NCBI RefSeq assembly: GCF_024764775.1
Contig: NZ_JALIGC010000038.1
Span: 508,470-572,469 of the forward strand
Direction: 5' to 3'
DNA: 64,000 nucleotides
Source of the DNA: Scandinavium manionii
GTDB lineage: Bacteria; Pseudomonadota; Gammaproteobacteria; Enterobacterales; Enterobacteriaceae
Shown: positions 45,358-56,000 of the stretch, one piece after another
Numbering within the stretch: the stretch's first letter is position 1
How the letters are laid out: each line of letters opens with the position of its first letter
The notes under the pieces: model-generated
What the model saw: the letters and a program-made list of their open reading frames with translations, nothing else
What the model was told of the DNA's origin: nothing
The model's database searches: none
Made by a program: the position numbers and the translations under genes

Positions 45358-47145
45358 ATGGAACTGCCGGTCCCGTTTCTCCTGGTGATCATCGCCATCG
45401 CTTCCCTGCTGGCCCAATGGCTGGCATGGGGTTTACGCATTCCCGCCATTTTGCCGCTGCTGCTAATTGGCGTCGGGCTTGGCCCGGTCCTGCATATTTT
45501 ACAACCTGACCTGCTGTTTGGCCCGCTGCTGTTCCCGCTGGTGTCGCTGGCGGTGGCCATCATTTTGTTTGAAGGGGCGCTGACGCTGCGCTTTGACGAA
45601 ATCCGTGGTCTCGGGGGTGTGGTGCGCAACCTGGTCACCGTCGGGATGCTGATTACCTTTGCGGCCATTTCACTGGCCTGCTGGGGCATCCTTGGGCTTA
45701 CGCCACAAATATCGGCGCTGATTGGCGCGGTAACGGTGGTCACCGGGCCGACGGTTATCGCTCCGCTAATGCGTGTGGTGCGCCCGACGGCGGGCATCAA
45801 CCAGGTGCTGCGTTGGGAAGGTATCGTCATCGATCCGGTCGGTGCGATTTTTACCCTACTGGTGTTTGAATTTATCACCGCACACGAAACCTCCTCTGGC
45901 GGATTCCATCTGCTGATGACGCTGGCGCAGACGCTGGCCGTGGGCCTGGCCTGCGGGGCGATATTTGGCTTCCTGCTCGGCAATGCGCTGAAACGTGGCT
46001 GGCTGCCAGGCTATCTGCAAAACTTTGCGGTGTTGGCGATTGTGCTGCTGACGTTCGGGCTGGCGAATGCCCTGGCGGACGAGTCCGGGCTGCTGGCGGT
46101 GACGGTGCTCGGTGTCTGGCTCGCCAACATGAAGGAAGTCGAAACGACGGATATCGTCGAGTTTAAGGAGGAGCTATCGGCCATTCTGCTGTCTGCATTG
46201 TTTATCATTCTGGCGGCGCGGCTCGACATCCAGGCGCTGTGGGCGATGGGCTGGCCACTGTTAGGCCTGTTATTGGTGGTGCAGTTTGTCGCGCGACCGC
46301 TGTGTATTCTGGTCTCAACGTACGGCTCATCCCTGAGCTGGCGCGAAAAACTGCTGCTGTGCTGGATTGCGCCTCGCGGGATTGTCGCCGCCGCGGTCAG
46401 TTCACTGTTCGCCCTGACGCTACAGAAAGACGGTTACGACGGCGCCGATCAGCTGGTCACAGTGGTGTTCGCCATTATCATCGGCACGGTGGTGCTGCAA
46501 AGCCTCACCAGCGGCTGGCTGGCGCGACTGCTCGGCGTGCAACAGCGTAAACCGCGGGGCATTTTGATTGTCGGCGCGAATACCGTGGCCCGCACGCTGG
46601 CGCAGGCGCTGAAAAAACTCGATATTCCGGTGCAGCTCAGCGATAACAGTTGGGAATATTATCGTCTGGCGCGAATGGCCGGTTTGCCGGCCTGGTACGG
46701 TAATGCCTGGTCGGAACATGCGGAGAACTACCTCAACCTGAGCGATACGCGTCAGGTCATCGCCCTTTCACCGAACCGCCATCAAAATGCGCTCGCGGTA
46801 CTGCACTTCAAACACATCTTCGGCGAAAACCGGGTGTTCTCGATTCGTACCGGTCAGGAAACCAAAGGCCGTAGCGAAAAAGAGACGCGGCATGAGCGCC
46901 TGTTCGACAAAGATGTGACCTGGGCGCGGCTCAGCAGCCTGCTCGCCAAAGGTGCGGCAGTGAAAGTCACCCGCCTGAATGAAAATTTTGGTTGGGAGGA
47001 TTATCTGAAAGCGAACCCTGGCGCAACGCCGCTGTTTGCCCAAAAAGAGGATGGCGTTTTGATGACAATGAACAGTCACCTGACTCCGCCACTACCGTGT
47101 ACATTAGTGGCGATTGTTGAAAATGAAAAATCGACATCATCGTAA
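45358..47145 (+). CDS. CPA1-family Na+/H+ antiporter with TrkA-N-like domain
   Basis: 595 residues. About 12-13 transmembrane helices (residues 3-395) hold the CPA1 pattern, with VTGPTVIAPL and the GIVIDPVGAIF motif containing the ion-binding aspartate. A cytosolic Rossmann/TrkA-N-like domain follows (about 398-520; GILIVGANTVARTLAQALKK), suggesting nucleotide or ligand control. It probably expels Na+ (or K+) in exchange for protons. AAGGAA precedes ATG 45358. TATAAT at 45292-45297 is a candidate -10. Not present here in E. coli K-12. Confidence 0.85.
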   Translation: MELPVPFLLVIIAIASLLAQWLAWGLRIPAILPLLLIGVGLGPVLHILQPDLLFGPLLFPLVSLAVAIILFEGALTLRFDEIRGLGGVVRNLVTVGMLITFAAISLACWGILGLTPQISALIGAVTVVTGPTVIAPLMRVVRPTAGINQVLRWEGIVIDPVGAIFTLLVFEFITAHETSSGGFHLLMTLAQTLAVGLACGAIFGFLLGNALKRGWLPGYLQNFAVLAIVLLTFGLANALADESGLLAVTVLGVWLANMKEVETTDIVEFKEELSAILLSALFIILAARLDIQALWAMGWPLLGLLLVVQFVARPLCILVSTYGSSLSWREKLLLCWIAPRGIVAAAVSSLFALTLQKDGYDGADQLVTVVFAIIIGTVVLQSLTSGWLARLLGVQQRKPRGILIVGANTVARTLAQALKKLDIPVQLSDNSWEYYRLARMAGLPAWYGNAWSEHAENYLNLSDTRQVIALSPNRHQNALAVLHFKHIFGENRVFSIRTGQETKGRSEKETRHERLFDKDVTWARLSSLLAKGAAVKVTRLNENFGWEDYLKANPGATPLFAQKEDGVLMTMNSHLTPPLPCTLVAIVENEKSTSS

Positions 47146-47183
47146 CATTGACAACACCCCCCGGAACCCTTTATTTATAAAAC

Positions 47184-47405
47184 CCTACCTGCGCATTCGT
47201 GCGCAGGCCAGAAGAGGAGCATCGCCCAGGCGAGGTGTTCGAGGAGCCAGTCCTGCGAAAATACCTTATGGGGAGCGATGCCGAGATAGCGGAACATCTG
47301 GCAGTGTTCACTATCGGCTACAGAGGCTGAATCCTCTGGGCTGTCACCGGAAGCGACCCGCAGTCGGGCGCTTCACAAGGTGGAGCGCTTCTGGGTGAAC
47401 TGTAG
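47184..47405 (+). promoter_or_regulatory. Lysine riboswitch (L box) of lysC
   Basis: The leader contains the conserved lysine-aptamer blocks in order: CTGCGC...GCGCAGG closing arms, CCAGAAGAGGAGC, GGAGCCAGTCCTG, GGGAGCGATGCCGAG, ATCGGCTACAGAGGCTGAATC, CTGGGCTGTCACCGGAAGCG, GTCGGGCGCTTC and TTCTGGGTGAA. They match the E. coli lysC leader closely. Lysine binding should lower lysC expression, in E. coli by masking the start region and exposing RNase E sites. Limits are approximate. Confidence 0.95.
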
Positions 47406-47483
47406 CTTTCTACGTCTACCCTTCCGCTCTTTCCTTGTGCCAAGGCTGAACTTTTAATTCCCTGACACGAGGTTTTTATCTTT

Positions 47484-48845
47484 ATGACACATGCAGACTC
47501 TCCGCTCGTTGTAGCCAAATTTGGCGGTACCAGCGTTGCCGATTACGAAGCCATGAACCGCAGCGCCGACGTGGTGCTTTCCGATTCCGGCGCACGCCTG
47601 GTCGTTCTGTCCGCCTCAGCTGGGGTGACAAATCTGCTGGTTGCCCTGGCGGAAGGTCTCGAATCCACCGAACGCTTCGTTAAACTCGATGCGCTGCGCC
47701 GAATTCAGTTCGATATCCTCGAACGCCTGCACAACCCTAACGTTATCCGCGAAGAAGTCGAACGCCTGCTGGAAAACATCACCACCCTGGCGGAAGCCGC
47801 TTCGCTGGCGACGTCAACGGCACTGACCGACGAGCTGGTGAGCCATGGCGAACTGATGTCGACGCTGCTGTTCGTCGAAATCCTCCGCGAACGTAATATC
47901 CAGGCCCAGTGGTTTGACGTCCGCAAAGTCATGCGCACCAGCGACCGCTTTGGCCGCGCCGAGCCGGACATCGCCGCGCTGGCTGAACTGACCAGTCAAC
48001 AGCTCGCCCCGCGCCTGGAAGAGGGCCTGGTGGTCACTCAGGGCTTTATCGGCAGCGAAGCCAAAGGCCGCACCACGACGCTTGGCCGTGGCGGCAGTGA
48101 TTACACCGCGGCACTGCTGGGTGAAGCGCTGCATGCGTCTCGCGTTGATATCTGGACCGACGTTCCGGGCATCTACACCACCGACCCGCGCGTGGTGCCT
48201 GCCGCGCATCGCATCGATGAAATTGCGTTTGAGGAAGCCGCAGAACTGGCGACCTTCGGCGCGAAAGTGCTGCACCCGGCCACGCTGCTGCCTGCAGTTC
48301 GCAGCGACATTCCGGTGTTTGTCGGCTCAAGCAAAGATCCGAAAGCCGGTGGCACGCTGGTGTGCAACAAAACCGAGAACCCACCCCTGTTCCGCGCGCT
48401 GGCCCTGCGCCGCAAGCAAACGCTGCTGACACTGCACAGTCTCAATATGCTGCATTCACGCGGTTTCCTTGCGGAAGTTTTTGGCATCCTGGCGCGCCAT
48501 AATATTTCAGTTGACCTGATCACCACTTCAGAAGTCAGCATCGCACTGACCCTCGATACCACCGGTTCGACCGCCACCAGCGATACCCTGCTGACGCAGT
48601 CGCTGCTGATTGAGCTGTCGGCCCTGTGCCGCGTGGAAGTGGAAGAGAACCTCGCGCTGGTTGCGCTGATTGGGAACGATCTGTCGAAAGCCTGCGGCGT
48701 GGGCAAAGAGGTGTTTGGCGTACTCGAACCGTTTAACATCCGCATGATTTGCTACGGCGCATCCAGCCACAACCTGTGCTTCCTGGTGCCCGGTGCCGAA
48801 GCCGAGCAGGTCGTGCAAAAACTTCATCATAATCTGTTTGAATAA
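47484..48845 (+). CDS. lysC: Lysine-sensitive aspartokinase III
   Basis: Phosphorylates aspartate, first step towards lysine, threonine and methionine; inhibited by lysine. 453 aa (E. coli 449). The kinase domain starts VVAKFGGTSVADYEAMNRSA and contains GFIGSEAKGRTTTLGRGGSD; two ACT domains (about 305-450) bind lysine. ACGAGG lies 14 bp before ATG 47484. Controlled by the lysine riboswitch upstream. Monofunctional, with no homoserine dehydrogenase fused. Confidence 0.97.
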   Translation: MTHADSPLVVAKFGGTSVADYEAMNRSADVVLSDSGARLVVLSASAGVTNLLVALAEGLESTERFVKLDALRRIQFDILERLHNPNVIREEVERLLENITTLAEAASLATSTALTDELVSHGELMSTLLFVEILRERNIQAQWFDVRKVMRTSDRFGRAEPDIAALAELTSQQLAPRLEEGLVVTQGFIGSEAKGRTTTLGRGGSDYTAALLGEALHASRVDIWTDVPGIYTTDPRVVPAAHRIDEIAFEEAAELATFGAKVLHPATLLPAVRSDIPVFVGSSKDPKAGGTLVCNKTENPPLFRALALRRKQTLLTLHSLNMLHSRGFLAEVFGILARHNISVDLITTSEVSIALTLDTTGSTATSDTLLTQSLLIELSALCRVEVEENLALVALIGNDLSKACGVGKEVFGVLEPFNIRMICYGASSHNLCFLVPGAEAEQVVQKLHHNLFE

Positions 48846-48874
48846 TTATCCTTAGCAGGATAAACAATACCTAT

Positions 48875-48899
48875 AGCCGGGCTCGAACCCGGCTTTTTT
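48875..48899 (+). terminator. Terminator of lysC
   Basis: AGCCGGG and CCCGGCT (48875-48894) with a 6-nt loop, followed by six T. Confidence 0.92.
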
Positions 48900-48940
48900 A
48901 TACCTATAAAAGACAACATAACATCTGCAAGGAATACATC

Positions 48941-49882
48941 ATGCTCTCGATACTTACGCGGCTGTTCCCGCTCTGGGCCGTGCTGCTCTCCGTACTGGCG
49001 TACAAAACACCGACCACTTTCACGGCAATTGGTCCGTGGGTGACCACGCTGCTAATGCTGATCATGTTCGGTATGGGCGTGCATCTCAAAATTGACGATT
49101 TCAAACGTGTGCTGTCACGCCCGGCCCCGGTTGCCGCCGGGATTTTCCTGCACTATCTGGTGATGCCACTCGCCGCGTGGCTGCTGGCGCTGCTGTTCCA
49201 TATGCCGCCGGAACTGTCTGCCGGGATGGTGCTGGTTGGCAGCGTCGCCAGCGGCACGGCGTCAAACGTCATGATTTTCCTGGCGAAGGGTGACGTGGCG
49301 CTGTCCGTGACCATTTCGTCCGTCTCCACGCTGGTCGGTGTGATTGCCACGCCGCTGCTGACTCGCCTGTACGTCGACACACACATTCAGGTCGACGTAA
49401 TGGGCATGCTGCTGAGCATTCTGCAAATTGTAGTGATCCCGATTGCGCTTGGCCTGGTGGTGCATCACCTGCTCCCGCGCGTGGTGAAAGCAGTAGAGCC
49501 GTACCTGCCTGCGTTTTCCATGCTGTGCATTCTGGCGATCATCAGTGCCGTGGTGGCGGGCTCCGCTTCGCATATCGCTTCGGTCGGTTTTGTGGTGATT
49601 ATCGCAGTTATCCTGCACAACACACTGGGCCTGCTCGGCGGCTACTGGGGCGGGCGCCTGTTCGGCTTCGACGAATCAACCTGCCGCACGCTGGCCATTG
49701 AAGTCGGGATGCAGAACTCCGGCCTGGCGGCGGCGCTGGGCAAAATCTACTTCGGCCCACTCGCCGCGCTACCCGGCGCGCTGTTCTCGGTCTGGCATAA
49801 CCTTTCCGGCTCGCTGCTGGCGGGATACTGGTCAGGCAAACCTGTAGAGAAACAGAAAGTGGCGGTGGCGAAAGAGAGTTAA
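48941..49882 (+). CDS. BASS-family transporter, PanS-like
   Basis: 313-residue bile acid:sodium symporter family protein with nine to ten transmembrane helices. Family landmarks: LLMLIMFGMGVHLKIDDF, GSVASGTASNVMIFLAKGDVALS (sodium-site crossover) and AIEVGMQNSGLAAALG. Relatives in enteric bacteria transport pantothenate precursors (PanS) or other organic anions, so the substrate is a guess. AAGGAA precedes ATG 48941. Gene lies between lysC and yjbD. Confidence 0.82.
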   Translation: MLSILTRLFPLWAVLLSVLAYKTPTTFTAIGPWVTTLLMLIMFGMGVHLKIDDFKRVLSRPAPVAAGIFLHYLVMPLAAWLLALLFHMPPELSAGMVLVGSVASGTASNVMIFLAKGDVALSVTISSVSTLVGVIATPLLTRLYVDTHIQVDVMGMLLSILQIVVIPIALGLVVHHLLPRVVKAVEPYLPAFSMLCILAIISAVVAGSASHIASVGFVVIIAVILHNTLGLLGGYWGGRLFGFDESTCRTLAIEVGMQNSGLAAALGKIYFGPLAALPGALFSVWHNLSGSLLAGYWSGKPVEKQKVAVAKES

Positions 49883-49986
49883 TCGATGAAGTGCGTGGCG
49901 GCTCACCACGTCATGCAAGAAGAAGTCCAGAGCGTATCGCCCGGTTGTGCGGTACACTCTGGGCTTATTCCTCAGGAGGCTTCACT

Positions 49987-50259
49987 ATGGCAATTTCACG
50001 TCTGACCCAGCAGGACATGACCGAGAAAGAACAACGCGAGCTGAAAACCCTCCTCGACCGCGCCCGTATCGCCCACGGCCGCCCGCTGACCAACGCGGAA
50101 AACAACAGCGTCAAAAAAGAGTACATCGACAAACTGATGGCCGAGCGGGAAGCAGAAGCCAGGAAAGCCCGCCAGTTGAAGAAAAACCAGGCTTATAAAG
50201 TCGATAAAACAGCGACATTCACGTGGACTGCCAGCACAGGGCCGCGAGGAAAACGCTAA
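49987..50259 (+). CDS. yjbD: DUF3811 protein YjbD
   Basis: 90 aa, the E. coli YjbD length, from ATG 49987 (AGGAGG 8 bp upstream). Very charged, largely helical: MTEKEQRELKTLLDRARIAH and EREAEARKARQLKKNQAYK, ending in RGKR. Its basic helical character suggests nucleic-acid or ribosome contact, but no function is established. The frame is open 32 codons upstream, without similarity. Confidence 0.9.
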   Translation: MAISRLTQQDMTEKEQRELKTLLDRARIAHGRPLTNAENNSVKKEYIDKLMAEREAEARKARQLKKNQAYKVDKTATFTWTASTGPRGKR

Positions 50260-50283
50260 GCACCATAAAGCCTACGAAAGAAC

Positions 50284-50313
50284 AAAAATGCCGGGGATCT
50301 CCCGGCATTTCTC
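50284..50313. terminator. Bidirectional terminator between yjbD and rluF
   Basis: ATGCCGGG (50288-50295) and CCCGGCAT (50301-50308) with a 5-nt loop, AAAAA on the left and TTCTCTTTT on the right, between converging genes. Confidence 0.85.
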
Positions 50314-50331
50314 TTTTGAACTCAGAGCGAT

Positions 50332-51213
50332 TTACCGCCCTTTCTTCTTGCGCCCTGGTGAGGCAAAGCGCTTACGGTTTGCCAGTTCTGCCGGGGTTTT
50401 CGCCATGTTTTTTGCGCCGCTGCTGGCCGGTTTCTTCACCGGGGTTGCGGCGGTTTTCGGCTTGGCTTTGGCTTTTGCCGGTTTGGCTTCCGAAGATGAG
50501 TTTTCAATCAGCTTAAACAGTTCGATCAGTTCATCATCAGTCAGGTCTCGCCATTCGCCTAACGGCAGTCCTTTCAGGCTAACGTTCATGATTCGCGTAC
50601 GCTCAAGCTTGGTGACTTCGAATCCGAAATGTTCACACATGCGACGAATCTGACGGTTCAGGCCCTGAACCAGGGTGATGCGGAAAGTGAACGGCGCTTC
50701 TCTTTTCACTTTGCACTTTTTCGTTACCGTGCCGAGGATCGGCACGCCCTTGCCCATTCCCGCGATAAATTCATCAGTCACCGGTTTGTTAACCGTGACC
50801 AGATACTCTTTTTCATGGTCGTTGCCGGCACGCAGAATTTTATTCACCAGGTCGCCATGGTTGGTGAGGAAAATCAGGCCCTGCGAGTCTTTGTCCAGGC
50901 GGCCAATCGGGAACACGCGGCTGCTGTGGTTGACGAAATCGACGATGTTGTCCTTTTCGCCGTTCTCGGTGGTGCTGACGATCCCGACCGGTTTGTTCAA
51001 TACGATTAATACCAAATCGTCTTCCTGACGCGGCTCGATGAGCTGGCCGTTAACTTTCACGACGTCGCCCGCCACCACCTGATCGCCAATGGTGGCGCGC
51101 TTGCCGTTGATGAGCACGTTGCCCTGTTCGATATAGCGGTCGGCGTCACGACGTGAGCAGATGCCACTTTCGCTGATGTATTTATTTAATCGGATTGATT
51201 GAGTCGGCAGCAT
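50332..51213 (-). CDS. rluF: 23S rRNA pseudouridine(2604) synthase RluF
   Basis: Makes pseudouridine 2604 in 23S rRNA (and acts on tRNA-Tyr in E. coli). 293 aa (E. coli 290). N-terminal S4 RNA-binding domain (about 5-60, IRLNKYISESGICSRRDADR), then the RsuA-type catalytic domain with the active aspartate in GRLDKDSQGL, and a basic Ala/Lys-rich tail (about 240-293). GGAG precedes the ATG. The peptidase gene pepE, next to it in E. coli, is missing. Confidence 0.95.
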   Translation of the reverse strand: MLPTQSIRLNKYISESGICSRRDADRYIEQGNVLINGKRATIGDQVVAGDVVKVNGQLIEPRQEDDLVLIVLNKPVGIVSTTENGEKDNIVDFVNHSSRVFPIGRLDKDSQGLIFLTNHGDLVNKILRAGNDHEKEYLVTVNKPVTDEFIAGMGKGVPILGTVTKKCKVKREAPFTFRITLVQGLNRQIRRMCEHFGFEVTKLERTRIMNVSLKGLPLGEWRDLTDDELIELFKLIENSSSEAKPAKAKAKPKTAATPVKKPASSGAKNMAKTPAELANRKRFASPGRKKKGR

Positions 51214-51318
51214 AGTTTCTCCTGTATGCGCGAACTATAGCAAAGGCCGATAGCCTTAGAAAACAGCTATCCCCGTCGCTCTTCAAGATACAGGGGTGCT
51301 GATGAGACGGACCAACAA

Positions 51319-52950
51319 TCAATAATCGTCGCGGTCGTCGTCTTCGTCCGGCTGTTCCATCACACTGTACGCTACCGCACAGAACAGGGAGTTGAGGCGC
51401 TTCATGTCGCCGAGCAGCCCCAGGTGCAGCGAGCTGGTTTCGATACTCTGCACGTTTTGCTGATGCAGCCTGTCGACGTGAGCATGTGAGTAGCGACGAT
51501 TCAGGATGCGGAAGCGGTGCTTGTTACGGCGCAAACGGCGGGCGCTGTCGACGTCACCGGAGAAGAACACTGACATCGCCAGCTGCAGGTTGCTGAGCAA
51601 CTGCTCGAAAAGAACATCCAGTTCTTTCAGCCCTTCGACGGAAAACGCCCGGCGCGCAGCCAGTGATTTATCGGCAATCTCACTGCCCATGCGCTCGATA
51701 ATGTCGGAAGCCTGTTCGAGGTTCAGCGACATCTCAATGATTTCCGCCCAGCGTCGGGACTCCTCTTCTGCCAGCTCGTCCTTCGGCATCCGCGCCAGAT
51801 ACAGCTTGATGGCGGTGTAGAGCACGTTGACGTCGTCAGCGATTTTGCGCAGCTCTTTCTCTTCGCGCGGCTCACCGTGAATAATCTTGTGCAGGCCCGC
51901 CATCATGTTTTCCATCGCATCACCGATGCGCAGCGTTTCACGAGCGGCGTTGGCCAACGCCAGCGTCGGCGTATCCAGCGCCGTTGGGTCGAGATGTTTC
52001 GGTTTCAGACGTGCATCCAGCTCCGGCACTTCCACGATAATACGCTTGCAGAAGCGAGCCATCGGCTCGGCGAACGGCACCATCGCCAGACAGCGGATCA
52101 GGTTGTAGAACACGTGGAAGTAGATAACCAGTTCAGATTTCGCTACCGGCAGGCGGGCCATTACGTCTGCCAGCATGTGGATAAACGGCAATACAATCAG
52201 GCTGCCCACCAGCTTAAACAGCAGGCTGCCGAGCGCCACGCGACGTGCGGCGGCATTGGCGGTGCTGTTGTTCAGCATCGCCAACAGGCCAGAACCGAGA
52301 TTCGCACCAATCACCAGACACAGCGCCACCGGGAACGAAATCACACCAGTGGCCGTTAACGTTGCGGTCAACAGCACCGCGGCGAGACTTGAGTAGGTGA
52401 TGACCGCAAACAGCGCGCCGATCAGCGCATCGAGCATGATATCGCCAGTCAGCGAGGCGAAAATCACCTGTACGCCATTGGCCTGGGTTATCGGGTGAAC
52501 AGCCTGAACAATCAGTTCCAGGGCCAGAAGGATCAGCCCGAGGCCAATCCCCACGCGCCCCAACTGCCCGGCACGCGTTTGTTTACGCCCGAGGAAGAAG
52601 ATAACGCCGACGAAAATCAGCAGCGGCGACAGCCAGGAAAGATCGAAGGTCAGCACGCGGGCCATCAGCGCGGTACCCACATCGGCACCGAGCACGATAA
52701 CCAGCGCAGGCGTCAGCGCCACTAAATCTTGCGCGACAAACGAGGTGACCAGCATGGTGGTGGCATTGCTGCTCTGCACCAGCGCGGTGACACCAATGCC
52801 CGCGCAGAAGGCGAGTGGTTTCTTTTCAACGCTGCGGCTGAGTACGGTACGCAGGCGGGCGCCGAAAACGCGCATCACGCCGGTTCGAACGATATGTGTC
52901 CCCCAGACCAGGAGCGCCACTGCGGATAGCAGATGTAATAAAATTAGCAT
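51319..52950 (-). CDS. yjbB: Na+/phosphate cotransporter-like YjbB
   Basis: 543 aa, the E. coli YjbB length. The membrane half has two NptA repeats with the QSSNATT motif (about residues 59-65) and a second copy region near SYSSLAAVLLTATLTA; about eight to ten helices. The C-terminal half (about 330-543) is a cytosolic PhoU-like helical domain. E. coli YjbB exports phosphate when intracellular phosphate or polyphosphate is high. It lies downstream of metH. Confidence 0.95.
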   Translation of the reverse strand: MLILLHLLSAVALLVWGTHIVRTGVMRVFGARLRTVLSRSVEKKPLAFCAGIGVTALVQSSNATTMLVTSFVAQDLVALTPALVIVLGADVGTALMARVLTFDLSWLSPLLIFVGVIFFLGRKQTRAGQLGRVGIGLGLILLALELIVQAVHPITQANGVQVIFASLTGDIMLDALIGALFAVITYSSLAAVLLTATLTATGVISFPVALCLVIGANLGSGLLAMLNNSTANAAARRVALGSLLFKLVGSLIVLPFIHMLADVMARLPVAKSELVIYFHVFYNLIRCLAMVPFAEPMARFCKRIIVEVPELDARLKPKHLDPTALDTPTLALANAARETLRIGDAMENMMAGLHKIIHGEPREEKELRKIADDVNVLYTAIKLYLARMPKDELAEEESRRWAEIIEMSLNLEQASDIIERMGSEIADKSLAARRAFSVEGLKELDVLFEQLLSNLQLAMSVFFSGDVDSARRLRRNKHRFRILNRRYSHAHVDRLHQQNVQSIETSSLHLGLLGDMKRLNSLFCAVAYSVMEQPDEDDDRDDY

Positions 52951-53027
52951 GGGTTATTTTTCTCCTTATTCTACGGGATATGCATCCTGACCCCCTTTCA
53001 GTATAAGGGTTTACGTACAATAAAGAG

Positions 53028-53060
53028 ACAAGGCGCCGTAAGGGCGCCTCGTTTGTTGTA
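53028..53060 (-). terminator. Probable terminator of metH
   Basis: AGGCGCC (53031-53037) and GGCGCCT (53043-53049) form a GC-rich stem; on the minus strand TGTCTCTTTATTG follows, a weak T-rich tract. Located 13 bp after the metH stop. Confidence 0.65.
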
Positions 53061-53072
53061 AGAAAAAATTAA

Positions 53073-56000
53073 TTAATCAGCGTCATACCCCAGGTTCGGC
53101 GCCAGCCAGCGCTCGGCTTCTGCGACGCTCATTCCCTTACGCAAGGCGTAGTCTTCTACCTGATCGCGCTGGATTTGCGCCACCGCGTAGTACTTGCTGT
53201 CCGGATGGCTGAAGTACCAGCCCGAAACCGAGGCGCCTGGCCACATGGCGTAGGACTCTGTGAGTTTCATGCCGGTGTGGGTTTCGGCGTCCAGCAGCTG
53301 CCAAATGGTGGCTTTTTCGGTGTGTTCCGGACAGGCCGGGTAACCCGGAGCCGGGCGAATACCCTGGTAATTTTCGCGAATGAGTTCCTCGTTGCTGAGG
53401 TTTTCATTGGCGGCGTAGCCCCAGTGCACTTTGCGCACACGTTCATGCAGGTATTCCGCAAACGCTTCCGCCAGACGATCGGCTATCGCTTTGATCATAA
53501 TCTTGTTGTAGTCGTCGTGCTGTGCGTCGAACGCATCCGCCAGCGCGTCTTCTTCCAGCCCACCGGTGACCGCAAAGGCGCCGATATAATCCGCCTTTCC
53601 GGAAATTTTCGGTGCAACGAAGTCCGACAGACAGTAGTTAGCAAAGCCCACCTTTTCAGTCTGTTGGCGCAGATGGCGACTGACCGCCAGCACGTGCGTG
53701 CGGGTTTCATCGCGATAAATTTCGATGTCGTCGCCGATACGGTTCGCCGGGAACAAGCCCACGACACCGCGCGGGTTCAGCGATTTGTTTGCACTGAGGT
53801 TATCGAGCATTTCATTGGCATCGGCAAACAGACGTTTGGCCTCTTCACCCACCACCTCATCTTCAAGAATGCGCGGATATTTTCCCGCCAGCGACCAGGT
53901 CATGAAGAACGGCGTCCAGTCGATGTAGTTACGCAGCGTTTCGATGCTGGCACTGACGGCCTGCACGCCGAGACGATGCGCGACTGGCGGCGTGTAGCTT
54001 GCCCAGTCGAAGGCCAAATCGTTATCGCGGGCGACTTGCAATGACACTGGCGGCGTGCGCGGTTTTTTACGCGCGTGCTGGATACGCACTGTGTCATATT
54101 CTTGACGCGTGCGGGCAACAAACGCATCACGCTGCGTCGCCGAAAGCAGTGCAGAAACCACACCCACGGTGCGCGAGGCGTTCTGCACATACACCGTCGG
54201 GCCGCTGTAGTTCTGCTCGATTTTTACCGCCGTGTGCGCTTTCGAGGTCGTTGCGCCGCCAATCAACAGCGGAATAGTGAAGCCCTGGCGCTCCATCTCT
54301 TTCGCCACGTTGACCATTTCGTCTAGCGACGGGGTGATCAATCCGGAGAGGCCAATCAGGTCGGCATTCACTTCGCGCGCAGTTTTGAGGATTTTGTCGG
54401 TCGGCACCATCACGCCAAGATCGATAATCTCGTAGTTATTACATTGCAGCACCACGCCCACGATATTCTTGCCGATGTCGTGCACATCGCCCTTCACAGT
54501 GGCGATCACCATTTTGCCGTTGGTCTGCCCTTTCTCTTTGCTGGCTTCAATGTACGGTTCAAGATACGCCACCGCTTGCTTCATGACGCGGGCGGATTTC
54601 ACCACCTGCGGCAGAAACATTTTGCCTTCGCCGAACAGGTCGCCGACCACGTTCATACCGTCCATCAGCGGCCCTTCGATAACTTCGATTGGTCGCGAGG
54701 CCTGCTGGCGTGCTTCTTCGGTATCGATTTCGATAAATTCTGTGATGCCTTTGACCAGTGAATACTCGAGGCGTTTTTTCACTTCCCAGCTGCGCCATTC
54801 GGCTTGCTGAGTATTGGCCGCTTCATCGGTTTTACTGCCGCGGTATTTTTCAGCGAGATCAAGCAGACGTTCGGTGCTGTCATCGCGACGGTTGAGCACC
54901 ACGTCTTCCACCGCGTCGCGCAGTTCAGCGGGCAAATCGTCATAAATCGCCAGTTGTCCGGCGTTGACGATCCCCATGTCCATTCCGTTGCGGATCGCGT
55001 AGTAGAGGAACACGGCGTGGATGGCTTCGCGCACCGGGTCGTTGCCGCGGAACGAGAAAGAGACGTTAGAAACGCCGCCGGAAATCAGCGCGTGAGGCAG
55101 CTCGCGTTTGATGTCTTCGCACGCGCCGATGAAGTCCTGCGCGTAGTTGTTGTGCTCTTCGATGCCGGTCGCAACGGCGAAAATATTGGGGTCGAAGATG
55201 ATGTCTTCCGGTGGGAAGCCCACGTCTTCGGTCAGAATTTTATAGGCACGGGTGCAGATTTCGATTTTGCGCGCACGGGTGTCGGCCTGACCAATTTCAT
55301 CAAACGCCATTACCACCACCGCAGCGCCGTAGCGACGGACTTTTTTGGCGTGAGCGACGAAGGCTTCGACACCCTCTTTCATCGAAATGGAGTTAACGAT
55401 GCCTTTGCCCTGAATACACTTCAGCCCTTTTTCGATAACTTCCCACTTCGAGGAGTCGATCATGATTGGCACGCGGGCGATGTCTGGCTCACCGGCAATC
55501 AGGTTCAGGAAACGCACCATCGCCGCTTCGGCGTCGAGCATCCCTTCATCCATGTTGATGTCGATTATCTGCGCGCCGCTTTCCACCTGCTGAAGAGCAA
55601 CGTCCAGCGCTTCGGCGTATTTCTCTTCTTTAATCAGGCGCTTAAATTTGGCTGAGCCCGTGACGTTGGTACGTTCACCCACGTTCACAAACAGGCTCTC
55701 AGCGCCGATATTCAACGGCTCAAGGCCCGCCAGACGGCAGGCGACCGGCAGGTCCGGCAGCTGGCGCGGCGCAAGGCCTTCCACCGCGCGGCTCATCGCC
55801 GCAATATGTTCCGGCGTGGTCCCGCAGCAACCGCCGACAATATTCAGGAAGCCAGATTCGGCCCATTCACGAATTTGCGCCGCCATGGTGTCGGCATCAA
55901 GGTCATATTCCCCGAAGGCATTCGGTAAACCGGCATTCGGGTGCGCCGTGACGTAGCACTCAGCAATGCGCGACAGCTCCTGCACGTACTGGCGCAGTTC

